DNA of 64,000 bases from Pectinophora gossypiella (taxonomy: Eukaryota > Arthropoda > Insecta > Lepidoptera > Gelechiidae): contig NW_026063250.1 of NCBI RefSeq assembly GCF_024362695.1, positions 620,001 through 684,000 of the forward strand, given 5' to 3'. How positions within the stretch are numbered: position 1 is the stretch's first letter; every line of letters begins with the position of its first letter. Positions 10,185 through 20,617 of this stretch are shown here, piece after piece. The translations under genes and the position numbers were made by a program. The notes under the pieces were generated by a model. That model ran no database searches, was not told the origin of the DNA, and was given only the letters and a program-made list of their open reading frames with translations.

Positions 10185-10655
10185 TTAGAAGAAAAATAAA
10201 TAAAAACACCAGAATAAATATAAAATATTTATTGCACTAGAAATGATAATTACACAACTTTTTGATATGTTTGCGATAAGTGCTTCTGTCTGCGTTAACA
10301 CTTCATCATAGGAATCCTTATGTACCACGTACTGGGCGCTCATTAAAATGTTTTCTTCAGGGTCCCCGTTGTCATGAGTAACTTGAGGACTGTTCTCTAG
10401 ATCGACAACTTGGACTCTAATTAGTCGAGTGCCCGGGGTGTGGTGGTTTTGTAGCACGAAGGATGATGTGTCCTTATGACGTATTTTTTTTGAGACGCAC
10501 TGCACGCTAACATTTCGCTTGGCAGGCTTCCTCTTCTTTGGTTCGCGGTGGAGTCTGGCCAACTCTGGATAATCTTCATCAAAGTTTGCCAGCGGGTCTT
10601 GCGCATGTTGTTCGAACATGTACGTGATGTCTTCAGATGACGTCGTCATGTTGAT
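10185..10655 (-). CDS. Hypothetical protein with possible C-terminal membrane segment, spliced 5' leader
   Basis: The 154-codon frame starts at 10649 (MTTSSEDITYMFEQH). It is acidic at the N-terminus, has a basic stretch PKKRKPAKR that could be a nuclear signal, and ends in about 25 hydrophobic residues (CVIIISSAINILYLFWCFYL). Six bases before the ATG is a consensus 3' splice site (TTTGTTTAACAG). A consensus donor (CTTG|GTAAGT) lies at 10867/10866, giving a 211-bp intron in the 5' UTR. The last codons overlap an AATAAA signal on this strand, so the hydrophobic tail may be real or an AT-rich read-through. I do not recognise the family; it lies between Polinton genes. Confidence 0.45.
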   Translation of the reverse strand: MNMTTSSEDITYMFEQHAQDPLANFDEDYPELARLHREPKKRKPAKRNVSVQCVSKKIRHKDTSSFVLQNHHTPGTRLIRVQVVDLENSPQVTHDNGDPEENILMSAQYVVHKDSYDEVLTQTEALIANISKSCVIIISSAINILYLFWCFYLFFF

Positions 10656-10866
10656 CTGTTAAACAAAAACATAAGATAAGAAAGACATATAAATACAAAA
10701 GAAAATAAAGTTTTTCTAAAATAAACACAATTTAGAACTATCTGTATATCTTCCTAGCGTTATTCCGTTTTTACAGGGTCTGCAGACTTATAATTTAGAA
10801 TTAACGTCACAATACATAAAAAATACAAGTAATATAATAAAAAATAAAATAATAATATTGACTTAC

Positions 10867-10925
10867 CAAGTAGATGCACTCGTGTCGTGTCTAACCTCTT
10901 CGAGTTTTAAAAATGAATGACGCAC
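10867..10925 (-). other. Putative non-coding first exon of the minus-strand gene
   Basis: The exon ends at a CTTG|GTAAGT donor at 10867/10866 that pairs with the acceptor at 10658-10656. The 5' limit is not defined; no TATA box is obvious upstream. This is splice-signal evidence only. Confidence 0.4.
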
Positions 10926-11020
10926 CTTGAAGGTATTAAAGTGTAGATTGCAAATAAAATGCAAAATACACAAAATGCACGATTTTTGCAAAATTTGCTA
11001 GAATGACGTATTGTGCTTAC

Positions 11021-12028
11021 CAGTGATGTGTCGTTCCCGAGAATTTTCCCACTTAGGGAATGTACCCAGCAGTAAAAGACGGAAAATTTATGATAAAAAG
11101 AGCTTTATTACCTAACCTTTACGCAGATAACATTATAGAGCACAAAAAAGAACAATTTGAAAAAGAAAAACAGCCATTATTTTGTGTGCGTTACCCCAAC
11201 AAGAAAGTATCTCCTAGAGTTATATGAGTAGAACGTATAGTTGGTGCCTTATCTGCTGTAAATGTGCCCCCACATAAAAAATGTGTGCCCCCTGTCGTTT
11301 CGAAAAAAAATCGAAAAAACGATTCTTGCTGGGGTAACGTTTTTCTAGCAGGAAAATTCTAAACGAATGATCGGAGAGAGAAAAACTGTGCATGGCCAGA
11401 TAGCTTATATGTGTGCCAAAATGTGCCCCCAAAAATAAAATCTGTGCCCCTTCAGATTTTCGAGATATTGCATTTCCTGCTGGAGTAACGTTTTGATGAA
11501 TAGTATATCTCTAAAACCATTGCATGTGCCCCTGTAGAATAAACATACGCGAGTAGCTCTTAATGTGTGCCCCTTTGTGCCCCAATTAGATTTTAGAAAA
11601 TATTTATAGTTTTCAAGTTATCGCGGTTTTATGAAAACCCGAAAAAACATCGCAGCGCCTAAATGAGACAAGGCATAACTTCGCTGAAAACTGTATTCGG
11701 TCTTTCTTGACGCTAATAATAACCATACAAAGTTTCAAAAATGTTCATGCATGCGTTTTTGAATAATCTTGCTAAAAGTAAAAACGATGGTGTCATAACT
11801 TTGACGGCAAAATACAAGGAACTGGCACAATCCCAGATGTGTAGGTGTAAACCAAAATTTTGTGCCTTTAGTCAAAAATATATGGTGAAAATATTGAGCT
11901 TCAAATGTTACGCATTAAGTAAATATAAACAAAAAACCAAAATATGTAAACAACGGCTGGTTATCCGACCAAATTTGAATGACTACTAAAAAGCGACGGA
12001 TTCATACATATCGATGACCTTCTTTACT
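11021..12028 (+). repeat. Left arm of the foldback inverted repeat
   Basis: The arm is near-identical in reverse to 12393-13312. It is studded with GTGCCCC and GGGGTAACG motifs. About 140 bp near its outer end (about 11060-11200) has no counterpart in the right arm, where unrelated sequence sits. Confidence 0.8.
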
Positions 12029-12392
12029 TTACTCACTAACCGGTTCACACGTGTTGTGCCTGAGTACACTGAAGTAGAAAAGTAATAACTAATAAAATAA
12101 AGTTGTTATTGGATTATATTTTAATAGCTGTTTCTATGACCTTACACATGATTAAGTACATTTATAAGAGCCATTTTCAAATAAAATGTACATGTGACTA
12201 ACATGCTCAAAATCGTGACCAAACTGTTTTGTGACATACCTGTATTTTTATACTAATGTAAATAATAATTTCCACATCAACAAGCTGTTTCATTTATATA
12301 GTCACAAGGTGCATTTAATATATTTTTTAATTAGCCCTCAAAACTTTTGAACGCGACTGTAAGGACAACAGCTTAGGTATAATACGTCCAAT

Positions 12393-13312
12393 AAAGAAGG
12401 TCCTCGTTAAGTATGAATCCGTCGCTTTTTAGTAGTCATTCAGATTTGGTCGGATAACCAGCCGTTGTTTACATATTTTGGTTTTTTGTTTATATTTACT
12501 TAATGCGTAACATTTGAAGCTCAATATTTTCACCATATATTTTTGACTAAAGGCACAAGATTTTGGTTTACACCTACACATCTGGGATTGTGCCAGTTCC
12601 TTGTATTTTGCCGTCAAAGTTATGACACCATCGTTTTTACTTTTAGCAAGATTATTCAAAAACGCATGCATGAACATTTTTGAAACTTTGTATGGTTATT
12701 ATTAGCGTCAAGAAAGACCGAATACAGTTTTCAGCGAAGTTATGCCTTGTCTCATTTAGGCGCTGCGATGTTTTTTCGGGTTTTCATAAAACCGCGATAA
12801 CTTGAAAACTATAAATATTTTCTAAAATCTAATTGGGGCACAAAGGGGCACACATTAAGAGCTACTCGCGTATGTTTATTCTACAGGGGCACATGCAATG
12901 GTTTTAGAGATATACTATTCATCAAAACGTTACTCCAGCAGGAAATGCAATATCTCGAAAATCTGAAGGGGCACAGATTTTATTTTTGGGGGCACATTTT
13001 GGCACACATATAAGCTATCTGGCCATGCACAGTTTTTCTCTCTCCGATCATTCGTTTAGAATTTTCCTGCTAGAAAAACGTTACCCCAGCAAGAATCGTT
13101 TTTTCGATTTTTTTTCGAAACGAGAGGGGGCACACATTTTTTATGTGGGGGCACATTTACAGCAGATAAGGCACCAACTATACGTTCTACTCATATAACT
13201 CTAGGAGATACTTTCTTGTTGGGGTAACGCACACCATTATTTTACTACTAAAAAGTTTTTGCAACGGAAACATTCCCACTTTGGGAACATTCCCGAGAAC
13301 GGCACATCACTG
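12393..13312 (-). repeat. Right arm of the foldback inverted repeat
   Basis: This mirrors the left arm with only scattered substitutions. The paired short open frames in both arms (70 and 82 codons) are symmetric by-products of the repeat and are not taken as genes. Confidence 0.8.
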
Positions 13313-13320
13313 ATGCTAGC

Positions 13321-13762
13321 AGTTGCTACATTCTTATAAATTCGCTGACTTGATGAATGATGACATCAATGTAGGTCAAGTAATCAACAACCATAAACTC
13401 ACGATCACGCTCGTAATCCCTAATAGAGTAGGCAGAGACACTAGTTGCTTGTCACTCGTGAAATTAGTCATGAGATTACTCGTATCCTTGAGACAACTTT
13501 CATAGGTAAGGAGGTAAAATTTCTTATGATAAAATAAAAAAAACATTTATATTGAATATAATATTTTATTGTATAAAAAAATTAGAAAGTACTTATAAAA
13601 CATTAAATAAGTATAGTAAATTTTGTTAGTAAACTTAAACTATGTTAGGAAATAAGTACAATGTACAATTATTCGTAACCAATTTTATACAAATTTAAGT
13701 TAATAATTATTAAGTAATTTATTATATTACTACTTATGATTATTTGAGATGGTCTTTAGGTT
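13321..13762. other. AT-rich spacer downstream of the Polinton polymerase gene
   Basis: About 440 bp between the foldback element and the polymerase stop. It includes an AATAAA-like stretch near 13530-13570, usable as a poly(A) signal in either direction. No gene or known repeat recognised. Confidence 0.4.
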
Positions 13763-13857
13763 TTACTCATAATCTAGGTTTTTAAAAGTTAAAGCGTTTC
13801 CCCAAGCTCGGGTTCTAATTTTATCGGTACATATCGATCGTTTGTCATCGCTGTTAG

Positions 13858-15062
13858 CTTCCTCTCAAATCGAACCTTTCGCTACCGCGTGGAGGGGACG
13901 CTCTCGTCACCGCACCCGATACATGCCGGAGTCCCACAAGGCTCCGTCCTCTCCCCTTTACTATTTTCATTATATACTAGTGACATTCCCAAATCCCCTA
14001 ATACCGAATTAGCTTTATTTGCGGATGATACAGCCATCTATTCTTCGTGCCGTGGTCGAGTTATGATGACCGGAATCCTCCAACGCGCGGCCAATGCCTT
14101 GGGCAAGTGGTTTCGCAAATGGAGAATCGAGGTAAACCCGGAGAAAAGTGCAGCGGTGTACTTTTCAAAGGGCTATTATAACACGCCACGGTCACGCCGT
14201 CAACTTAAAGTCATCACGATGTTTGGCAAGCCGATCCCTTGGGAGGAGCAAGTCAAATATCTCGGCGTAGTCTTAGATAGACGTCTTACTTTCAAGGCCC
14301 ATATCAAACGAGTGCGTGATCGCGCCGCGTTTGTAATGGGCCGTCTTCATTGTCTCCTTAACAAGCGAAGTAAATTGTCCCTTAGGAATAAGGTGAAAAT
14401 CTACACGACTTGCATCCGTCCGATCATGACCTATGCAGGGGTAGTTTTCGCTCACGCGAGCCCCTCTCAAATTCACCGTCTACAAGTAATACAAAATCGT
14501 TTCATGCGGAAAGCCACGGGAGCTCCGTGGTTCCTTCGCAATGAAAATCTGCACATTGACCTAGGTCTGCCAACCATTGCCCAATGGCTCAAATTAGCTT
14601 CCAAACGTTTTTTCGATTCTGCTCCGCACCACCCAAATCCCCTGGTAGTTGCGGCTTCCGAGTACATTCCGCTTAGGGACGGTACTGAAAAGTATCGGCG
14701 TCCGAAGGACGTAATATACGATCCCGACGACCCGATTACTCTAGCCATAGAGGCAGCCAATCAGCTCGCGACACCAAACACTTCAGGTCCCCGATACCGA
14801 CCCCGCCGGCGTGGTCGACGATTTCCTTCATTCAGCGCTTATCGCTATCGAGCCACTAGGGTCGATTAATTCTTTCAAATATTTTTCCTCTCAGACGACG
14901 CCCTGAGCCGAGGTTCGCGCCCAACTGGGCACCCTCAGGCCTGTTGTCTTAAACGTTGTACCGGGTGAGAGCCTTCAGCGCTCCCCATTTGTCCGGCCAA
15001 GTAGTTAATGCCATCTGCGGCAAATCTACAATAAGTCACGTCAAAAAAAAAAAAAAAAAAAA
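13858..15062 (+). mobile_element. 5'-truncated Jockey-type LINE inserted in polB
   Basis: The insert begins inside a reverse transcriptase domain and ends in about 20 A's (15043-15062). The 12-bp target duplication CATCGCTGTTAG is perfect (13846-13857 and 15063-15074). The 3' UTR (14870-15042) is GC-rich. Truncation plus poly(A) plus duplication is classic target-primed reverse transcription. Confidence 0.93.
13859..14869 (+). pseudogene. LINE reverse transcriptase, C-terminal third of ORF2
   Basis: The frame is open from the truncation point and includes RT motifs HAGVPQGSVLSPLLFSLYT, LALFADDTAIY (FADD catalytic box) and KYLGVVLDRRL, then a thumb/C-terminal region (CIRPIMTYAGVVFAHA) and a basic tail RPRRRGRRF. 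The order and wording match Jockey-clade ORF2. No endonuclease or palm motif A remains, so it cannot act alone. Compared with element C in this window it is a different subfamily, and unlike C, D and E it ends in poly(A). Confidence 0.85.
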
Positions 15063-18000
15063 CATCGCTGTTAGATAATGCAACTTTATTTACGCTTTGT
15101 GTTTTATGTTTTATCGACTTGAACAAAATATTTTTTCTTTTAATTATTTCATTATCAAAGAGAACTTTTTCATAGTCTGTAATGGTTAAGTCACGTACTA
15201 CTGAGGACTTTACGCCTTTAGCCTTTTTGATAACTTGATCACAATTTTTCACGCAATAAAGTTTTGAGCGTAAACCGACAAAGTCAGTAATAATCTTTCC
15301 TCCCATCTCATCTTTAAAAAGACCAGGAACTTTTTTGTTTTTAATAGGAAGGCACCATTGGTTTTGCTCGTCGTAATTACTTGTATCGAAATAACTATGA
15401 AAAGTACTTTTTATGTCCAGATAAAAATCTTTTGTATGTATTAAATACAAAAACGAGTCGGTATCCATATAGCACAATTGTACTCTATCTTTATAAAAGG
15501 GCTTGATGACATTATAGTGAAAGTGAAACATATGGGATTTTGATAACTCTAACACTGTAAACCCTATGTATATTGGTTTATCTAAAACAATCTGGTCGGG
15601 CTTCATTTGTATAGCAACTAAGTTCTCCGTGAACACTGAAACACTATGAAAATAAGGACTAGCTATCAATCGCTCCGCTTGGGTAGACTTTTTTGTTATA
15701 TTGTTTTCATCCTTCCACCTATTAACTAATTGGACATTCACTCTATTTTCGGTATTTTCTAACGTTTTTCCAAATGTACTATTATTAAATAATTTAAATA
15801 GGTCCTGCTCAAATACGCTTGTTGCTTTTTTGCGTAACTCGGTATTTAAATCAATATATTGTTTTAAGTATGCGCTCTGTCTAAAGGTAATAACTCGATG
15901 GATTTTACGTAATATTAAACCATGCTCTATACACTTTTTTAGGTGTACGAAATGAATCACATATTTGTATTTATTATATAAGTTTGGAACGAGTTTTTTA
16001 GTTTTACCACCAGGAGGAATGCACTTTTCTGCACAAAATGGAAGATCGTTGTGGTATTGATGTAAATGGTCAGGATATAACAGATCTACTTCAAGTATGT
16101 AACCCAAGGCATTGTTGTCGGGTATACTTGAAACGTTAAAATCATTTAATTCGCTTTCAAGCAAAAACCTGAAATTCGCGTATGGTAAATATTGACACAT
16201 ACTGAAACCATAAAGATTATTACAATCCACATAAACGATATAAGACTCGGGTTGTGATTCATCGTATTCATTAATATATTTATTGTTAGCTTTAGCATAG
16301 CGATGCGAACACATACATAATCCACCTCGAATTCCGTCTTGAATCATTCGGGTAATTTCTATGTCAGATATAAGTTCAAGTTTGATTCCTGTTATTAATA
16401 ACATAGCGTCAAACGATAGGCTTGGCGCTGAGATGTAAAAGGCAGGGTCGAGAGTGTAATGTCGCTTACAGGTCTTACGGAAATTCTGAAATATATCAGT
16501 TAACAGAAGAACATCCGATTTGAGATACAAGTCAGTATACTCTCCTAAACTAGTCAAACTAAATCGCGACCATACAGACATCGCGTGATTGTAATCATCA
16601 TCGGAAATTGGATCATTATTTAATGAATTAAAAAAACAAGACTTCGATGGCAGTGCGGTTTCTTCGTAATTATCCCAACTTGACATATAATCATACGGAT
16701 ACACTCCCTTACGAGTCAATAATTTGAATTTTTCCTCTTCAGGAAAATGACGCCGAAGATAAACAAAATCCTCAGTTTTCATTGTTTTGGTTAGTTTGTC
16801 TAAACTCGTTCCTAAGAAATTAAAAGAATCTACGAAACGTAAATGTATGTACTCTTTTTCGTTGATAGGAACAAATTTAGAAAACGAGGTGTACTTTTCC
16901 TTCGTTTTAGGTATTATTGTTATTTTTCCAGGAACCTCTCCTAACTGCTTAATAAATAAATGGCAATCGTAGCCAGATAAATTATGGAAAAAGATCGGGA
17001 TACATTTAGGAACTTTAAATTGTAAATTACAATGACGATGGGCTGCTCCGCGATACTTTCCAGTAATATGACAATGATCTCTAACTTTTTTCCCCCATAA
17101 AAAATTATTACAAATGTGGCAATATAAAGATTTTTCGAAATCACGAGCATCACTTTCAGTAAATTTCATTCCTCGATTCGTATTCAATAAAGTATTAATT
17201 TCCTTAGCATCATCCAAAAGCATATTTATGAATTTATTAACACAATCTCTACCACGATAAATTCTAAATTGGTTAAAATTAGGATCAATGGAAGACACAA
17301 TATTATACGCAAACGCCGCGGGCACGTGACATTGCAATTTTGTTGTGTTAGCAGTATCACAGTCATTGTCTTGAATAGGTCGCAGAATTGTTTCGAAATC
17401 GGCATAGATAACAAACGGAATGTCTTGTTTTCTGTTGTAATTTTTAAATGTAATAAATGAACCCTCTTCTGGTAAAACAATAACAGTTCCTTCGCATAAA
17501 TGACTATTGATGCGTTCAACTGAGTGGAAAAATAACAAACAGTTTTCACAGTAATAAACTTTTTCGTGATGTTTAGTAATTTGGTTTCTAACAAGACGAG
17601 TCAAGTCTTTGATTAGACAAAAATGAGACGATGTATCGTTTTCTAGGAACAAAAGATGTACAACTTTACGTTTATCGTTCTTTATGGTCGACTCTGATTT
17701 GTATAACGGACCTGTTATTTCTTTACCATTTTTTAATCCATAAACAAAAATACTCAAACTAGGGTTATTTTTTTCAAATATAGAAATATCTGAGAAAGTG
17801 ATCGGAAAATTTAAGTCTTTAATGTTTAGTACTTGTTGAAAATGGGGATACGATGATACCCGCTCTGGGTGCTTTTTTGAAGGATACAGAGCAGCGGTTA
17901 CACACCATAAGAAACAAAAGTCATCCTTGTTTTGTATATTGAGGCATGCTTTTTTGTTTCTTATATATTTAGGCAAAGAGATAAAGCTGGAACCGCTTAA

Positions 18001-18501
18001 AGGCTGATATTTATTTATATTTATTTCAAGGTGTGAATTGCTTAAAAATGTCCAACCACTGTCTCTTTCTTCAAATTCCCCTACTTTATTCAACAGAAAA
18101 GAAACAACTTCGTTATAAAGATTATCAAAGTCAAAATTTAAGTGAATTGTAAAGTTCTTTGTAGCAAACGACTTTACTTCTTGTACGTCAGTTTTAGGCA
18201 AAAGAAAAGATAAAAAAAATTCGAAGTTAATTTTAACAGAAGTGTGAACTTGTAAGGCGTGATTTACAAGAGATCTAATTTGTTTACGAATGTTGTTTAA
18301 AAATAAAGAAGGTAAGTTTTTTGCTTCTTCATTAGATGCAATAATTCGATAACTTACTATACGTCCTTTAAAAGCGGATGTTATGATCTCTACGTTATCA
18401 TAAAGCGGAGCAGTACAATTATTTTTGTGCTTACTGCTACGGAAATGTCCAGTCCACTGTCTTCCATTAACATTAACATTACACACAGAGCAGTAACCCA
18501 T

Positions 18502-19683
18502 TTTAAATAAAATCGAAAATGGTTCAAAAAAAAAGAACCTTCCTACCAAAATCTATAAAGACACTTTTGTGATATTGTTTTAATTATGAGACGAATTGAG
18601 TAAAACCTATAGACTATAAGGCGATCTAAATACTAATTAATATTATAACTTAACATAAACTGCTGGGCACAGGCTTTCTCTTAATCAGACAGAGAGAGAG
18701 AGATAAATTAAAAGTAGTTACATACAATTATTTGAAGCAGGAAATCAGGAGCTCTTCGACTGCGCGAGTAGCGTCGATGTGGAGAGTCCTTAAAGATGAT
18801 TATAAGTTCAACCCGAGTATAATCTGTGAAACATGCATTTATATATTAATATTAATAAATAGGCAAATGTCGATAACCTAAACTAACTTTAATTATGACA
18901 CTATTCAGACTTACCATTTAAGGGTCTACATCAACTCGTCATCTGGCTAGCTTCAAGTCGATAAAGAATGGTAGTCACCTCGTATCTGAAAGTTAGAATT
19001 AAATCAATATCTTCATCGTTTACCGGTTTTTTGAGCTAGATTAGGTGCGTATGAAAATAAATATTGTGCACTCTTACCTCGAGAGTGATCGTTGACTTTA
19101 ATAGTACTTTCTTGAATTTTCACTCATGAATCGCAGCAAGAGAGCGATTCCCTTTTTGACCTGTAAATATTTCGTAATTTTATTAGTTCACTAACCATTT
19201 TTTTATAGTTTAAATAAGTATTTACTTAAGTATAATTTTGTTCTCACTCACTTTTTGTTGTAAGTTGTTGAAATAACTTCCTCTGTGTATCGGTGCAGAT
19301 CGTGGATCTTCTACTTAATTTTTAATAAGTAGGCTGTAAGAAATTTAAAGTTATTAGCTCATAAGTTCATAATTATTGATTTATGAAAAAAATAACTGAA
19401 TTACAGTACTTAGGTAAACTTATTTTAATTCAAACTCACCTTTTTGGTAAATCACAGTAATTCTGAAATATATCTTGAGGTTCAAACGTACGAGGGCTTC
19501 AACGGACGAAATATGTATGGTACCTAATTCTGAGTAAGTATTAGACACGTGTAATTAAAAGTATTACGTATTAAGTAGGTATGCTGGTATTGCTTTTTTG
19601 AATTGATGTTGCAATATTCCGTGAGCTATTTGTTCATCGAAAAAAGATGACTTTAAATATTTTTTGTCAATGCTCATCATTAC
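18502..19683. other. AT-rich spacer upstream of polB
   Basis: It presumably contains the polB promoter region on the minus strand, but no TATA box or other element is clear. A short GA-repeat (18690-18702) follows a GCTGGGCACAGGC stretch often seen in lepidopteran repeats. Nothing else is supported. Confidence 0.35.
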
Positions 19684-19811
19684 GTCAACCTCACACGGGC
19701 GTTTCGTGAACGTTTGCACTCCGCGAACGTACATTTGACGCAAACGCGGCGCTCAGACCGCGAACCATATCGTTTTTCTAACGTATAGCACGAACGCTCG
19801 TGTGGGTCGAC
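19684..19811. mobile_element. Small MITE-like element
   Basis: Imperfect terminal inverted repeats GTCAACCTCACACGGGCGTT (left) and the reverse complement of GTCGACCCACACGAGCGTTC (right) bound about 128 bp of GC-rich sequence in an AT-rich setting. No clear target duplication was found. Confidence 0.5.
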
Positions 19812-19879
19812 CAGTAATTGAATTAGGTTGCTTTTGCTTGCAGTTTTTATAATAAAACTTCAAATTAGATATTTAATGT

Positions 19880-20401
19880 CGAGCGGAACCAGTTGCGTCG
19901 AAAGGATAAAGTATGTCCCACGATAACATTCAAAACATTCTATATTAATACATTCAATTGCTTTCTTGCCCCCATGCTCTACAATAAATTAAATAGAATA
20001 TTATTATTTTACCCGCAAAATTATTACACGTATAAGCAAATACTGACAGTTTGGCTAAAACAACAGAACTATGACAAGGTTGAAAATTTGTTTGTGACAG
20101 TAAAATAAGAATGGTCTGATGATTGTTTGTGATGAACCAAGGAGGTCCCTGTTGCTCTATGCTCTATGTTTGTGATGCTTGCTTATTGTTTTCCTGGTCC
20201 ATATACTGCGCTTTATACTCACTCTGTTTGTTACGCATTGTATTTATATTGTACACAAGGAAGGGACTAGTATCTGAGATACAGGCTCGGCCTAGTTCAG
20301 ATACTAGTGAACACTAGACTAAGTTTATAATGCGTTACTTATACTAAGAAATTATGTCTGAACCCTGTTTTAAGTAAATAAAGTTATTATTATTATTATT
20401 A
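19880..20401 (+). mobile_element. 3' end of a 5'-truncated LINE with ATT-repeat tail
   Basis: A short open stretch (19893-20108) contains APMLYNKLN...YKQILTVWL...DKVENL, resembling the extreme C-terminus of LINE reverse transcriptases. It is followed by about 290 bp of 3' UTR, an AATAAA at the end and a TTATTATTATTATTAT tail. The insertion's 5' limit is uncertain. Confidence 0.55.
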
Positions 20402-20584
20402 TAGGTAGAGTTCATGTTAAATGGTTTTCAGTGCTTTATTCAATTTACGTTGCAGGTTTTCGTGAGCTGTAACATGGTATCCCAAATGAAATATTTTCGA
20501 AAAGGACGTATGTCAACGAATTAAATAGGCTTTAAGGCTTTTTAAATTACGATGTAACATTTTTGCTTAATTTTAGTTTTGGGG

Positions 20585-20617
20585 TATAAAACAGCGAAGT
20601 CTTTGGTAAAAATTATC
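20585..20617 (+). promoter_or_regulatory. TATA box and initiator of the spliced gene
   Basis: TATAAAA at 20585-20591 with a TCAGA initiator-like site centred on 20617, about 31 bp downstream, the spacing expected for RNA polymerase II. The first splice donor follows at 20787. Confidence 0.6.

Larger units (their letters stand above)
11021..13312. mobile_element. 2.3-kb foldback element with hAT-like ends
   Basis: The ends are CAGTGATGTG... and ...CACATCACTG, typical hAT termini. The flanking octamers GTGCTTAC (11013-11020) and ATGCTAGC (13313-13320) match at five of eight positions, as expected for an aged 8-bp target duplication. Nearly the whole element is a long inverted repeat around a roughly 360-bp centre. 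No transposase is present. It lies in the Polinton between the spliced minus-strand gene and the polymerase 3' end. Confidence 0.7.
13763..18501 (-). pseudogene. polB: Polinton protein-primed DNA polymerase B, split by a LINE
   Basis: Start ATG at 18501 (MGYCSVCNVNVNGRQWTGH); upstream in-frame codons are Phe-rich and unlikely to be coding. The N-terminus holds a Cys2-His2 zinc-finger-like motif. Exonuclease motifs: ExoI YADFETIL (near residue 367), ExoII NLSGYDCHLF (near 507), ExoIII YLKSDVLLL (near 659). Polymerase motifs: A DCNNLYGFSM (near 762), B NNSTFGKT (near 909), C YMDTDS (near 1014). All catalytic acids are present. After about 1146 codons a 1.2-kb LINE with a 12-bp duplication interrupts the gene; the frame stays open on the far side and stops at 13763. 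It would replicate the element from protein-bound ends, but the insertion truncates the product's C-terminus. Confidence 0.88.

Noticed and set aside
11220..13198. Paired 70- and 82-codon open frames in the foldback element
   Set aside because: They exist as mirror images only because the arms are inverted copies; no known domain, and composition follows the repeat.
13323..13505. 60-codon frame between foldback element and polB
   Set aside because: Short, no motif, AT-rich region; no splice or promoter support.
18501..18549. Upstream extension of the polB start to 18549
   Set aside because: The extra 16 codons are dominated by a homopolymer-encoded Phe run, and the second polymerase copy begins directly at the zinc finger.
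1..20560. Polinton terminal inverted repeats
   Set aside because: I looked for AG...CT bounded long inverted repeats flanking the gene block and found none; the left end is probably outside the window.
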